From: Phycisphaerales bacterium
GTDB taxonomy: Bacteria > Planctomycetota > Phycisphaerae > Phycisphaerales > SM1A02
Assembly (NCBI GenBank): GCA_029260575.1
Contig: JAJDDB010000016.1
Span: forward strand, 124,001-188,000
Direction of reading: 5' to 3'
Length of the DNA: 64,000 nucleotides
The notes under the pieces were generated by a model. That model was not told the origin of the DNA and did not search any database. It saw only the letters and a program-made list of their open reading frames with translations. Positions 9,010-18,562 of this stretch are shown piece by piece (within the stretch, counting starts at the first letter, position 1; each line of letters begins with the position of its first letter). The position numbers were made by a program, and so were the translations under genes.

Positions 9010-9657
9010 TCAGAAGCGCGATTGGGTTGCCGTGGCGATGAGCTCGTTGACAAGGGCCTCCACCGCATCAGGGTGCGCGGGCACAGCCATATGGTTTTTC
9101 GTCGGCACGCGGTAGACCGTCGCAGCGGGCAGGCCCTGCGGCGGCTCGCGTGATTCGTTGTAGATGCAAACGATGCGCACGACATTGTCGGGGTGGCCGC
9201 GGTCTTTGAGCCGCCCTTTGATCCAGTTGCTGTCGAGGTACACGATGCAGTCAACAATCTCATCGTGATTGCTGAGTTCTGTTGCCGCATCCCAGACTGT
9301 CAATGATCCGCCGCTCCAGGCAACGAACGCGATGCGTGCATAAGGGTTGTTCTCGCGCAAGCGAAGCACTTCCCGGGCCAGCGACTTGCCTTCCGCCCAG
9401 TGTTTATACGACGCATGTTCGAACCCGGCCTCGCGGACATATTTTGTAACGTCACCAAGACGACCGAAGTGCAGTTGATCAAGAGGAGAGTTGATGAAGT
9501 ACACATGCATGTCCTCGCGCTGATCAGCCGGCACAGACTGCACGCGAGCAGTGAGTTGTTCATTGCCTATCGCTGCACAACCGGAGGAGGCGCAGATGAA
9601 CGTGACCGTTATTAACAGGGCAAGACGTTTCAAAATTGAACTCGTGAATACATGCAA
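9010..9657 (-). CDS. Second lipoprotein alpha/beta hydrolase-like protein
   Basis: A 215-residue protein with a signal sequence and lipobox (FICASSGC, Cys at residue 27). The nucleophile elbow appears as VAWSGGSLTVWDAA (A-W-S-G-G rather than canonical G-x-S-x-G), and a late His is in VPTKNHMAVPAHPDAVEAL. Only alternative starts are in frame; TTG 9657 is used here and TTG 9633 would also keep the signal peptide. Weakly similar in layout to the lipoprotein hydrolase at 6784-7560. Substrate unknown. Confidence 0.65.
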   Translation of the reverse strand: MHVFTSSILKRLALLITVTFICASSGCAAIGNEQLTARVQSVPADQREDMHVYFINSPLDQLHFGRLGDVTKYVREAGFEHASYKHWAEGKSLAREVLRLRENNPYARIAFVAWSGGSLTVWDAATELSNHDEIVDCIVYLDSNWIKGRLKDRGHPDNVVRIVCIYNESREPPQGLPAATVYRVPTKNHMAVPAHPDAVEALVNELIATATQSRF

Positions 9658-9729
9658 GTGTGCAACTGTCCGAATAACGAAGAATGGTGTTGATGCACGA
9701 TACCAGATGAGCCGTGCCCCGCGATGCTG

Positions 9730-10215
9730 TCAGAAATCATCCGGCGAACGATCACGTCGTCGCCTGCGCTTCTTTTCTGCCTGTTGTTTCTTCTGGTTGA
9801 GGCGTCGCTGAATCATCGCTTTAGAGGGACGGGTTGGCCTGCGGCGTTTCGGCTCTATCAGCGCCTGTGCGATCAGATCAATCAGCCGGGCTTCACACTG
9901 CTTGCGGTTGCCCAGCTGCGAGCGATGGGTGTCGCATTGAAGCAGCAACTCGTCTTCAGCAGTGCAGCGTTGGCCGGCAAGGCGGCGCAATCGCTCAGCC
10001 GCTCGTGATGACAATCCGATGATGGACGAGATCAGCACCCGCAACTGCACGCGAGAATTGATCTTATTGACCGCCTGTCCGCCGGGGCCGCTTGAACGTG
10101 AGAATGTTGCCGAAAGCGCATGGGCGGGAATCCAGCAAACATCGCTGACAATCAGCGCGTCAACAGGTCGAACGTAGTCCTCCGCATTGGTCGAATTGTT
10201 GTCGTTGTCAGCCAT
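9730..10215 (-). CDS. arfB: Alternative ribosome-rescue factor ArfB-like (GGQ peptidyl-tRNA hydrolase)
   Basis: A codon-independent release factor that hydrolyses peptidyl-tRNA on stalled ribosomes. 161 residues. The catalytic GGQ is at 45-47 inside FSRSSGPGGQAVNKINSRVQL, as in ArfB/ICT1. The C-terminal tail is strongly basic (KKRRRRRDR and preceding KQQAEKK), matching the tail that enters the empty mRNA channel. No stop-codon recognition domain is present, which separates it from RF1/RF2. Confidence 0.9.
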   Translation of the reverse strand: MADNDNNSTNAEDYVRPVDALIVSDVCWIPAHALSATFSRSSGPGGQAVNKINSRVQLRVLISSIIGLSSRAAERLRRLAGQRCTAEDELLLQCDTHRSQLGNRKQCEARLIDLIAQALIEPKRRRPTRPSKAMIQRRLNQKKQQAEKKRRRRRDRSPDDF

Positions 10216-10307
10216 GGTATGAGCGGGTGGATTTGCAGTTTCGCTGGGACGGCGTACCCTTCGCGGTTCACCCTACGCCTCTGACTCGCACTTGCCGCTG
10301 TCTGATT

Positions 10308-11216
10308 ATGAGAAATCGACAATATCACGTTGTATTGGGCGCACTTTTTAAGACGGGCAGCATTGTCGCCGCATTAGTGGTGTGCGCAGGCGCAACAGCA
10401 CAGCAGGACAACTCTGGCGTTGATCCGCTCAATCAAGCGCTCAGGAAAAGCCAGGCATCGCGGGCGGAATTGTTGGCAGGCGTCTGGGTGCCAAGGCTTG
10501 GCGGCGAATCGCGACTTGATACCGGGCTTGGATCGACACAGATAGTCTTTGAAACGGAACTGCACCTAGACGACATCGAAGCAACACCGAACCTGGAGTT
10601 GACTCTGCGCCGCAACGAATATGCCCTGCACATCAGTGGATTCGATTTTTCGACGAGCAATCGAGGGGAATTCGACGCGCGACCGATGGGGACCGGTCCA
10701 CAGCAATTCGGTTCGCTGACGCTTGCTGATGGCGACCCGATTCGCTCGGATTTCGATTTTACCAGCGCAGCAGTTGAATTGCAGTTTCTGAATCTTGGGC
10801 CGCTTGATGAGGAATTGTTGGACGATCCGGATGTCACCATTTCCTTGTCGCCGACAATTGCTGCCCGCTGGGTGCATACTGAGCAATCGATCTCGACGTC
10901 GACAGCATCCGAAAATGCGCGTGGTCAGTGGCTCGGTTTTCTCATCGGCTTCACGTCGGAGACCGTGTGGCACCTCGATCCTGAAGTACCTATCGTGGAT
11001 TGGATTTCATTCGAATTTGCCGTCGCAATTGGGCCGGCCATCGGCGGAGACGGTGGGTTCATCTGGCAGGTGCGCGGGGGTCTGCACGTTGGCATCACGC
11101 CCGAATTCGGATTGCTGTTCGGCTATCGGTTGGTTGAACTGGATCTGGATGGCAACGATTTTGAAATCGATGGCGGCCTGCAAGGGCTGTTTGTAGCCGG
11201 CTCGATCCGATTCTGA
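10308..11216 (+). CDS. Predicted outer-membrane beta-barrel protein
   Basis: From ATG 10308 the protein has about 302 residues with a signal peptide ending ...GATAQQ. The rest alternates beta-like strands (LELTLRRNEYALHISGFDF, GLHVGITPEFGLLFGYRLVEL) and ends LFVAGSIRF, with the terminal Phe typical of barrel proteins recognised by BamA. Length and strand number suggest about ten strands. No specific family is recognised. A longer frame upstream exists but would hide the signal peptide. Confidence 0.6.
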   Translation: MRNRQYHVVLGALFKTGSIVAALVVCAGATAQQDNSGVDPLNQALRKSQASRAELLAGVWVPRLGGESRLDTGLGSTQIVFETELHLDDIEATPNLELTLRRNEYALHISGFDFSTSNRGEFDARPMGTGPQQFGSLTLADGDPIRSDFDFTSAAVELQFLNLGPLDEELLDDPDVTISLSPTIAARWVHTEQSISTSTASENARGQWLGFLIGFTSETVWHLDPEVPIVDWISFEFAVAIGPAIGGDGGFIWQVRGGLHVGITPEFGLLFGYRLVELDLDGNDFEIDGGLQGLFVAGSIRF

Positions 11217-11325
11217 CTCGGCTTTGCTGCTGATTCTCCATTACTTCTGACCTGTGACTGACTCGCTTGCAGGTTTCGGTGAAGCCACTTGTTGCGGCGT
11301 TGGCAGTGGTCGTACTATTGGCGTG

Positions 11326-12240
11326 ATGACCTTTGCGTCCGAAACAGCGGTGAACGAACTTCCGGAACGCGAGAAGCGTCGACGCCGAGCCAAGTATCGG
11401 CGGGCGCGGGTGCGCCATTTTCTATTCACCCACGGACCGAACAAACTCAGCGGTGGGCGTGTCTTGCGTCGGCATGCTGCAGGTGACATCGTTGTCAATG
11501 AATTGGAAATAGCAACGCCACGCTGGCCGGCTGAGCTCGATGGACTGCGCATCGCGCATGTAAGCGACTTCCACCTTGGCGATCTGTTGCCGCTGGATCG
11601 CGCGCTCAACGTGGTTGAATTGATCGCAGCCAACGAGCCGGATTTTGTTGCGTGCACCGGTGACGTTGTGGACCTGCAACTGACGCGCGATGCCGGCGAG
11701 CTGCTGCAGGCGATGGCTTCGATCGGCGCACCGCTTGGCAGCGCGCTGGTTCTAGGCAATCATGATGAACTGCATTGTGGAGAAACGCTTGCAGGAATGG
11801 CTGTGGAAGTAGGCATGCTTGTCTTGTGTGACGAGGCGGCCCAGATATCCTGGAATGGATACCCCGTCGTGATTGCGGGAACGCGCTGGGCTCCGACAGT
11901 GGACAAGTGCGCCCGATCGGTAGATCTCGCGTGCGGCAGCGAAACACATCTGCTGCTTTCACACAATCCGCGTTCCTTCGATCAGGCTGCACGTTTGAAC
12001 GTGCCATTGACACTTGCCGGTCATACACACGGCGGGCAGATCGCGATGAAGAACAAGCCGGCTGCGAATCTGGCGATGACGCATCGTTATTCTGCAGGGA
12101 TCTTTGAACAAGGCGAAAGTCGTCTGTACGTCACGCCGGGCGTCGGGGCATGGTTCCCCCTTCGGGTAAACTGTCCGGCTGAAGTGGCAATAATCACGAT
12201 GCGCAGCATACCAACAGATGTGACCGACAATGCGGAGTGA
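11326..12240 (+). CDS. Calcineurin-like metallophosphoesterase (YkuE/YaeI type)
   Basis: About 304 residues. All metal-binding blocks of the family are visible in order: AHVSDFHLG, CTGDVVDL, LGNHDE, LLLSHNPRSFD and AGHTHGGQI. Members of this branch are usually membrane-associated phosphodiesterases such as UDP-diacylglucosamine or phospholipid esterases; the very basic N-terminus (EKRRRRAKYRRARVRH) may bind acidic lipids. GTG 11254 is an alternative upstream start. Substrate unproven. Confidence 0.87.
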   Translation: MTFASETAVNELPEREKRRRRAKYRRARVRHFLFTHGPNKLSGGRVLRRHAAGDIVVNELEIATPRWPAELDGLRIAHVSDFHLGDLLPLDRALNVVELIAANEPDFVACTGDVVDLQLTRDAGELLQAMASIGAPLGSALVLGNHDELHCGETLAGMAVEVGMLVLCDEAAQISWNGYPVVIAGTRWAPTVDKCARSVDLACGSETHLLLSHNPRSFDQAARLNVPLTLAGHTHGGQIAMKNKPAANLAMTHRYSAGIFEQGESRLYVTPGVGAWFPLRVNCPAEVAIITMRSIPTDVTDNAE

Positions 12241-12306
12241 ATTGCATCCGCGCAGCGCTTCGGCAGAGGACTTGATTGCTCATTTGAAGTCGGAGGATCG
12301 CATCTG

Positions 12307-13212
12307 GTGACGAACGACTGCAGAACTCTTCTTCTCGATGGTGCGACGGGCACAGAGCTTGGGCGGCGTGGTGTGGATATCACTTCAACTGCGTGGTCGG
12401 CCCGCGCAATTCGTGATGCGCCCGGAGTCCTGCAGGAGATTCACGAACAGTATCTGCACGCCGGCGCTGGCGCGATCACAGCCAACACATTTCGAACGCA
12501 TGAACGATCGGTAATTGCAAGCGATCTGAGCGGCGCAGCAAAACTGTTGACACGGGAAGCAGTGCAGATTGCCATAGCAGCACGTGACAATGTGCAACCG
12601 GCTGCGCTGGTGTTCGGATCTGTTGCCCCATTGGAAGATTGTTACGAACCGCACCTGGCGCCGAAATTTGATGTCTGCAAGGCTGAGCATGCACAGCAGA
12701 TCGAGCGCCTGCTCGATGCTGGTGTTGATCGCATCCTGATCGAAACGATAAACATCCAACATGAAGCGATGGCTGCAGCAGAAGCTGCCCGGGAGTACGC
12801 ACCCGGAAAATGGATGATCAGCTTTTGCACGCTTGCAGATGGGCCTCCGGGCACGCTGCTGAGCGGCCAGCCGGTCACCGATGTTCTGCCACAACTCTCA
12901 GACGCCGCGGCGGTGGGAATAAACTGCGTGGCTGCGCCTGCGATTGCGCCGCATGTGCGATTGTTGCGCGCCCTGCTGCCAGATACTGTCGAAGTCATGG
13001 CGTACGGCAATATCGGCCGGGTTGAGCCGTCTGGACAATGGGTGCAGACCGATGCTGTCAGTCCGGATCGATATGCGATGTACGCCCAGCAGTGGCGCGA
13101 TGCCGGTGCGACAATCATCGGCGGGTGCTGCGGCACTTCCCCGGAAACGCTCGCGGCAGTAGCACGGCAACTTGGACCGACACGTCTCGAAGGGGAGAAT
13201 TCCAGGGCATGA
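12307..13212 (+). CDS. Homocysteine S-methyltransferase family protein
   Basis: A 301-residue Pfam S-methyl_trans barrel. It begins LLLDGATGTELGRRG and has the zinc ligands Cys in GINC (about 207) and the paired Cys in GGCCGTSPET near the C-terminus. The family transfers methyl groups to homocysteine to form methionine; without attached cobalamin or folate domains it resembles the MmuM/BHMT-like stand-alone type. GTG 12307 follows a GGAGG-like site. Its TGA overlaps the ATG of the S41 peptidase gene, so the two are translationally coupled, although no functional link is obvious. Confidence 0.85.
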   Translation: MTNDCRTLLLDGATGTELGRRGVDITSTAWSARAIRDAPGVLQEIHEQYLHAGAGAITANTFRTHERSVIASDLSGAAKLLTREAVQIAIAARDNVQPAALVFGSVAPLEDCYEPHLAPKFDVCKAEHAQQIERLLDAGVDRILIETINIQHEAMAAAEAAREYAPGKWMISFCTLADGPPGTLLSGQPVTDVLPQLSDAAAVGINCVAAPAIAPHVRLLRALLPDTVEVMAYGNIGRVEPSGQWVQTDAVSPDRYAMYAQQWRDAGATIIGGCCGTSPETLAAVARQLGPTRLEGENSRA

Positions 13213-15032
13213 TGCAAGAAACACCTCCAAGAGTGCTCCACAAGATTGTGATGATGGCCGCATTTGTCTGCGTTCTGTGTGCTGCAGCGCACGGCGCAAC
13301 CGCGCAGGACGAGTACCCGAAAGTCAGTCCGTTTGAAGCGGTTCGTTTCGCCGACGATTTGATCCTCGTGCAGGTCAACGGTTCGTGGTATGAACTGCTC
13401 AAGATCAACGATGCCGATGCGTTCGATGTGCTTGAACATTGTCACGAAACGTATGGTGCTCTCGCTACCAAGAGGTTTACTGAAGATCTCGTGCAGGTCT
13501 TGACTGAATACGGCCACCGACCCAAGGACCGCGTTGATCTGACCATTCGCAAACTTGTTGAACGCACACCGACAATCCTCAAAGATGTCATCATGACCAA
13601 ACAGAATCGACAGAAGATTCTGGAAGCCAATCGCAGAAATGCCTCGAAATCGAATCAGCGAGATGTTCAGATTACCCGCGGGCAGGCAGCAAAGGACATT
13701 GCATTTCTGCGCCTGAGGCTTGAGAACCAATACGCGTATCTACACCATGCAAACGTTGATGTTCACGGAATGCTCGATGCACTTGCCGATTCGCTCGGCG
13801 AGTCTGTAAACGTCGCCGAGTTTGCAATTTCTCTTCAGAAGTTCCTGTCGCGTTTTGGCGATGGTCATACCCGCGTGAATGGCTCGGCCGGGTATTTACC
13901 GCAGGGGTATCTGCCGTTTGCTGTAGAGCTTGCTGATACGCGAATCGTTGCGTTTGACCCGAACACGAAGACACTTCTACGCGATGATGCTCCGTATGTC
14001 GCCGCGATCGACGGCATAGAGATTGATAGCTGGCTGAAGGCGGCGGGAACATTGGTTGCTGATGGCTCCGCGAGCCTGCAAACATCTGACGCCGTTCGCC
14101 GACTTGTGTTCCTCAACTGGTTGCGCAACCAACTCGACCTTCCAATCACGACTGATGTTACTGTGCAACTTGCTGGTCGCATGCATATGGGTCTTGAAAC
14201 GGTCACTTTGCCGGTCGCTGATGAACCGATCATTGCCCGCAAATCACCCTTGACACAATACGAATTCGTAAACGGTGACATGCTCGTGCTGCGGATCCCA
14301 TCGTTCTCCACGCGCAATGCACCCAAGCATGTGGAGCGTTGCATCGAGGCAATGGAACAGGCCAGGACTGCGAGTGGTTTGATAATCGATGTGCGTGGCA
14401 ATTCCGGCGGCAGTCGTCGAGCATTGAAATATCTCCTGCCGTATTTCATGAACCCTGACGAACCGCCGGTCGTTGTCAATACTGCGAAATATCGATTAGC
14501 CGAAGAATTCGAACAGGATCATCTGGCGAACCGTTTTCTGCATCGACCTGATGCGCCGCACTGGACAGACGATGAACGGGCCGCGATCAAGGAATTCGCA
14601 GCGACATTTGAACCGCAGTGGCAGCCGCCATCCGAATTTTTCAGCGACTGGCATTACATGGTTGTGCGTCAAACTGCGCACGCCGATGTATACCACTTCA
14701 CGAAGCCGGTCGTAATTCTGATGGATCGTGAATGCTTCAGCGCGACCGACATCTTTCTGGGGGCGTTCAAGGGCCGCGAGAACGTAACATTACTTGGCAC
14801 TCCCAGCGGCGGCGGCAGCGGCAGATCAATAACAGTACGCCTCCCACACAGCGGCATTCGTCTTTCGCTGTCATCGATGGCGTCGTTTCAACCGAATGGC
14901 AAGCTGTACGATGGCAACGGCATCGAGCCGGATATTGTCATCGAACCGACTGCCAGTGATGTGCTGGGCCGCACAGACACGCAAATGGAAGCTGCCCTTC
15001 GCATTCTCTTGCAGCACACCAAACGTCGCTAA
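13209..15032 (+). CDS. S41 family (C-terminal processing) peptidase, secreted
   Basis: 607 residues with a signal peptide (AAFVCVLCAAAHGATAQ). An N-terminal helical region (about 35-155) precedes a region with FGDGHTRVNG and a PDZ-like part, then the tail-specific protease core: SGLIIDVRGNSGGSRRALKYLLP and the nucleophile Ser511 in RECFSATDIFLG; GTPSGGGSGRS follows. The ATG overlaps the preceding methyltransferase stop (ATGA). Probably periplasmic protein turnover; it resembles the large secreted S41 proteins of planctomycetes and bacteroidetes more than classical CtpA. Confidence 0.82.
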   Translation: MMQETPPRVLHKIVMMAAFVCVLCAAAHGATAQDEYPKVSPFEAVRFADDLILVQVNGSWYELLKINDADAFDVLEHCHETYGALATKRFTEDLVQVLTEYGHRPKDRVDLTIRKLVERTPTILKDVIMTKQNRQKILEANRRNASKSNQRDVQITRGQAAKDIAFLRLRLENQYAYLHHANVDVHGMLDALADSLGESVNVAEFAISLQKFLSRFGDGHTRVNGSAGYLPQGYLPFAVELADTRIVAFDPNTKTLLRDDAPYVAAIDGIEIDSWLKAAGTLVADGSASLQTSDAVRRLVFLNWLRNQLDLPITTDVTVQLAGRMHMGLETVTLPVADEPIIARKSPLTQYEFVNGDMLVLRIPSFSTRNAPKHVERCIEAMEQARTASGLIIDVRGNSGGSRRALKYLLPYFMNPDEPPVVVNTAKYRLAEEFEQDHLANRFLHRPDAPHWTDDERAAIKEFAATFEPQWQPPSEFFSDWHYMVVRQTAHADVYHFTKPVVILMDRECFSATDIFLGAFKGRENVTLLGTPSGGGSGRSITVRLPHSGIRLSLSSMASFQPNGKLYDGNGIEPDIVIEPTASDVLGRTDTQMEAALRILLQHTKRR

Positions 15033-15037
15033 CCGCA

Positions 15038-15685
15038 TTAATGTAAATCTGCGGATGCGCTGCGGCGCAGATGTTCGGCCATCTGCCGGGCGGCATTGCC
15101 ACGATGCGAACGTGCGTTCTTGTCCTGCGGCGTCAGCTGCGCGCTGGTGCAATTCATATCCGGCAGGCAAAGCAACGGGTCGTAACCAAAGCCGTTGTCG
15201 CCTGTCGGAGTGTCGGTGATGACGCCCTCAAATGTGCCGCGCGATTCAGCAAGAACGTTGCCATCTGCATCAGCAAGGCACAGCGCGCATACGAAGCGCG
15301 CGGTTTTCTGCGCAGCGGGAACAGACACAAGCAGTCGGAGGAGTTTGCGGTTGTTTGCCGCGTCACGATCCGTGCGCTGCAGGCCGTAGAAGCTGTCGAT
15401 TTCATCGGAAGCAAAACGTCCGGAATGCACGCCGGGCGCACCGCCAAGTGCGTCAACCTCAAGGCCGGAATCATCTGCGATACACGTGCAACCGAGTTGC
15501 TGGGCGTAGTAGATGGCTTTGATGCGAGCGTTGGCTTCGAAGGTTTCGCCGTCCTCAACCGGTTCCTGGGGAACTACGTCATACTCATCCAGGCTGATCA
15601 CTTCAATGTTCAGAGGCACGAGAATGGCCTGCACTTCTTCGATCTTGTGCGGATTGGATGTCGCCAAGAGCAACTGCATCGGCAA
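15038..15685 (-). CDS. rdgB: Non-canonical purine NTP pyrophosphatase (RdgB/HAM1)
   Basis: Hydrolyses dITP, ITP and XTP to the monophosphates, keeping deaminated purines out of nucleic acids; cytosolic homodimer. 215 residues. Signatures: LATSNPHKIEEVQ at the N-terminus, DDSGLEVDALGGAPGVHSGRF around 72-92, GDNGFGYDPL and SHRGNA near the end. It is preceded two bases upstream by a small zinc-ribbon membrane protein gene on the same strand, giving a probable queF - zinc ribbon - rdgB transcription unit. Confidence 0.94.
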   Translation of the reverse strand: MPMQLLLATSNPHKIEEVQAILVPLNIEVISLDEYDVVPQEPVEDGETFEANARIKAIYYAQQLGCTCIADDSGLEVDALGGAPGVHSGRFASDEIDSFYGLQRTDRDAANNRKLLRLLVSVPAAQKTARFVCALCLADADGNVLAESRGTFEGVITDTPTGDNGFGYDPLLCLPDMNCTSAQLTPQDKNARSHRGNAARQMAEHLRRSASADLH

Positions 15686-15687
15686 AC

Positions 15688-15969
15688 CTAGACATGTTGA
15701 ATAAAGATCAGAAGTGCAGCAAAGGCTGGACCTGCAAGAATGAATGCCATGCCAATCCAGAAATAGTTTCGATCACGCCGAAGACGGTCCAGATCGCGAA
15801 TAAAGCTGCCGCACTCGGGGCAATTCGTCGTCATTTTCGACAGCCTTCGAAGATCGTACCCGCACGTGACGCACTCGTTGGGATTGCGAACCACTTTGAT
15901 CGAGAGCGAAAGCATCGAAATCCCTGCGATCAACATCACCGTTCCGATCAAGAGCGGCATCGTCACCAT
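15688..15969 (-). CDS. Small zinc-ribbon membrane protein
   Basis: About 93 residues from ATG 15969: one N-terminal helix (MPLLIGTVMLIAGISMLSL), a cytosolic zinc ribbon CVTCGYDL...NCPECGS, then a second helix at the C-terminus. The same arrangement, ribbon next to membrane helices with a 'C-x-x-C-x-Y-x-L' knuckle, recurs in the gene at 47935. The longer frame upstream would overlap queF and is not used. Function unknown. Confidence 0.72.
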   Translation of the reverse strand: MVTMPLLIGTVMLIAGISMLSLSIKVVRNPNECVTCGYDLRRLSKMTTNCPECGSFIRDLDRLRRDRNYFWIGMAFILAGPAFAALLIFIQHV

Positions 15970-15991
15970 GATCACATTCCAGAGAGCGTAT

Positions 15992-16360
15992 CTACCCGCA
16001 GCGCCATTGCTCGGGCACATCGCCGTGTGTTGCAATAATGCGTGAGCTGATGCCGCCGCGCCCGCGCCATTCGGTGATGATCTGCATCCACGCCGGCTGC
16101 ATTGAAGTTGCCAAATCATCTCGAATGCTGTTGGTCACCGCCTCGTAGAAAATGCCATCGTTGCGATACGACTGGTAATACAGCTTGAGGCTCTTGAGCT
16201 CGACGCATGTGGCGGCTGGCTGGTAGCGCAGGATGATTGAACCAAAGTCGGGGTGGCCAGTCTTCGGACAGACACTGGTGAATTCATCAGCGATGTGTTC
16301 GATGACGAACGGAGAATCAACCGGAGTAGGGAATACTTCAAGGAGCGCTGCATCAGCCAT
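15992..16360 (-). CDS. queF: NADPH-dependent preQ0 reductase (QueF, unimodular)
   Basis: Reduces 7-cyano-7-deazaguanine to preQ1 in queuosine biosynthesis for tRNA wobble modification. 122 residues, the short Bacillus-type form. The catalytic Cys31 is in TSVCPKTGHPDFG (Asp38 the proton donor) and Glu54 is in the NADPH/substrate motif CVELKSLKLYYQSYRNDG (53-69). No other queuosine genes are in the window. Confidence 0.94.
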   Translation of the reverse strand: MADAALLEVFPTPVDSPFVIEHIADEFTSVCPKTGHPDFGSIILRYQPAATCVELKSLKLYYQSYRNDGIFYEAVTNSIRDDLATSMQPAWMQIITEWRGRGGISSRIIATHGDVPEQWRCG

Positions 16361-16443
16361 AACGGACGATGATAGCGGCGGAGGCGCAGGTGATCTTGCT
16401 ATGTCATCCGAGTCTTCTTCGAAGACTTCTCAGGTGCGGCTTC

Positions 16444-17475
16444 TTACTGCATGCTGAAGTTGCTCATGAGCGCGATCAGGCGCGGCTGCGAGCGGTTGAT
16501 TCGCAGTGATCTGCGGAATGCATCCCGGGATTCAGACCACGCTTCACTATCGCTTTTCTTACTCATCAGCCATGAATTGAGCGCGTTGATGCCCACGCCG
16601 TTGAGTGACGGCCAGTGACTGGAATCACGGCGAACACCGTTGCGATATGCTTCGATGGACTTGTCAAATGCGCCCAGACGGAAGTACGCCCAGCCGAGAC
16701 GTTCGTATGCGTTGGCGGACGGCTGAATGCGGATGAGATTCTCCGCAGTGTTGACCGTTTCCTGATACCGGTGCTCCTTGGCGAGTACGTTGACCAGATT
16801 GAGCATGATCGGAGCGGGATCGTCTTCGATGAGTTCGATCGCAACGATGTATTCATCAATCGCATCAGCATTGCGTTCGAGCTGTTCATAGATCGCGCCC
16901 AGGTTTACGCGTGCAGATCCATTGTTGGGCTCCAGTTCGACTGCCTTTTCCGCAAACACGAGCGCGCTGCGGGTTTGCCCGAGCTGAAGATACGTGGTGG
17001 CAATGTTGAGGTTGGCGCCCGGGCTTTCCGGATCGATGGTCAGCGCCCGAAGGTATGCTTTGGCAGCATCAGTAAATCGGCCGATCATCTGCAGTGCCAG
17101 GCCGTGGCCGTACTGGGCATCATAATTGCGAGGCTCGAGCTTGGCTGCACGTTCATACACTGGCACAGCGAGATCGAATTCCTTCTGAATCATGTAGATG
17201 TCGCCGATACCGAGGTATGCGGTCGTGATCGTCGGGTTTTCAGCAAGGATGGATCTGAACAACTCCAGCGCCTGTTGATAGTCGCCGGATTCTGTAGCCT
17301 GCTCAGCTAGTTCAATGCGCTGTTGTTGTTGTTCGCTCGGCAGGCCGGGCGTGGTGGTGATGCGCGGTCGCTTTCGGGTGCGCTGCTGTTCGATGAGTTC
17401 GCAGCCGGTCAGACCCGCACCAAGCAGAGCGAGTGCGCATACAAGCGGGATGAGTCTGAGCAATCGACGGGTCAT
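16444..17475 (-). CDS. TPR-repeat lipoprotein
   Basis: 343 residues from ATG 17475, which has GAGGAG ahead of it. A type II signal ends in LLGAGLTGC. After a Gln-rich linker there are about six to seven tetratricopeptide repeats spanning 50-280, for example YQQALELFRSILAENPTITTAYLGIGDIY and AYERLGWAYFRLGAFDKSIEAYRNG. TPR arrays act as protein-docking scaffolds; anchored lipoproteins of this type often organise envelope complexes. No partner is evident from the neighbours (queF cluster downstream, nfo upstream). Confidence 0.82.
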   Translation of the reverse strand: MTRRLLRLIPLVCALALLGAGLTGCELIEQQRTRKRPRITTTPGLPSEQQQQRIELAEQATESGDYQQALELFRSILAENPTITTAYLGIGDIYMIQKEFDLAVPVYERAAKLEPRNYDAQYGHGLALQMIGRFTDAAKAYLRALTIDPESPGANLNIATTYLQLGQTRSALVFAEKAVELEPNNGSARVNLGAIYEQLERNADAIDEYIVAIELIEDDPAPIMLNLVNVLAKEHRYQETVNTAENLIRIQPSANAYERLGWAYFRLGAFDKSIEAYRNGVRRDSSHWPSLNGVGINALNSWLMSKKSDSEAWSESRDAFRRSLRINRSQPRLIALMSNFSMQ

Positions 17476-17589
17476 CGTTTCGGGGATCTCCTCGGTCGGG
17501 TTCCCGGTCATGGCCAGTACGCCCGCACAGCGAACCTGGGCAATCTTCAGTAGACAATCGGTACTGATAGCAGTGGCCCGTGATGCGGT

Positions 17590-18537
17590 TCATCGGCTCG
17601 ACACGGGCTTGTGGATGAGCCGTTTGAGCCGACGGATGTTCATGACATCCCACGAAAGGCCCTTTTCGGTCTTTCCTTTGGGCGTTTCAAGAATCTTGGG
17701 TACGCGGGCAAGGCTTGGATGGTTCACGATGGCCCGGAAACACGATTTGCCACATTCCCCATCGCCGATATGAGCGTGCCGATCACGCCGGGACCCGACC
17801 GCACCTACGGAGTCATTGATATGGATCACATGAAGGTCCGAGAATCCCAGTGTTTTCTTCCAGTTGCGCATGACAGCATCCGCTTTGGCGTCCGTTGTCA
17901 TGTCATATCCAGCCGCAGTGATGTGACATGTATCCATGCAATAGCCGACGCGTTCCTGCTGGTTTACGCCTGCCTTAATGAATCCCAGGTGATGAAATGC
18001 GTATCCAAGGTTAGTACCGGAGCCGACGGTGGTTTCCAGCGCGGTAACGGTGCGATAGCCTGGCAAATCGCTGTGAATACGATCGAGGGCTTTGACAATC
18101 CTCTTGAGACCGGCCAGTTCGTCTTTGTTCGGCGAGGCATTGAGATCGTTGGGCTCGCCGGGCTTTCTGGTCTGGCCAAGATGCGCTCCCGGGTGCGACA
18201 CACAGACAGGAATGTGTAATGCCTCACATCGTTCCAACTCGACACGCTGCAGGTTCAGCGATTTCTCCCACATCGCTTTGTCTGGCGATGCGAGGTTGAT
18301 CAGGTAGCTGTTGTGACTGACGGTGCGAATCGGCTGGCTGGATCGAGAATCGGGCTGATCCCATTTCATATCACGCAGCAGGCTCAGCCAGACTTCACGA
18401 GCATCGTCAGTCAATTCCGGCACACGCCACTGCTGCTGGTTCTTGGTGAATACCTGCACGCAGTCCATCTTGAGCTGCTGCGCTTCAGCAAGCGCGTTGG
18501 TCATTCCGCCGGCTATGGAAAGATGCGAACCAAACAT
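17590..18537 (-). CDS. nfo: Deoxyribonuclease IV (AP endonuclease 2 family)
   Basis: A zinc TIM-barrel enzyme cutting 5' of abasic sites in base-excision repair. About 315 residues, slightly longer than usual (280). Metal ligands are seen in the expected order: VSHNSYL, VSHPGAHLG, ALETTVGSG (Glu), GYCMDTCH (Asp, His), VIHINDS, DRHAHIGDG (Asp, His) and ILETPKG (Glu). It lies 25 bases downstream of tkt on the same strand, so the two may be co-transcribed. An upstream GTG at 18546 is an alternative start. Confidence 0.93.
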   Translation of the reverse strand: MFGSHLSIAGGMTNALAEAQQLKMDCVQVFTKNQQQWRVPELTDDAREVWLSLLRDMKWDQPDSRSSQPIRTVSHNSYLINLASPDKAMWEKSLNLQRVELERCEALHIPVCVSHPGAHLGQTRKPGEPNDLNASPNKDELAGLKRIVKALDRIHSDLPGYRTVTALETTVGSGTNLGYAFHHLGFIKAGVNQQERVGYCMDTCHITAAGYDMTTDAKADAVMRNWKKTLGFSDLHVIHINDSVGAVGSRRDRHAHIGDGECGKSCFRAIVNHPSLARVPKILETPKGKTEKGLSWDVMNIRRLKRLIHKPVSSR

Positions 18538-18562
18538 GCCACCCACTCAGCAGGAAGGACAA

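Noticed and set aside
12642-13730. 362-codon minus-strand frame opposite the methyltransferase and S41 genes
   Set aside because: It is antisense to two genes with clear catalytic motifs; its translation is Cys/His-rich and lacks any family signature.
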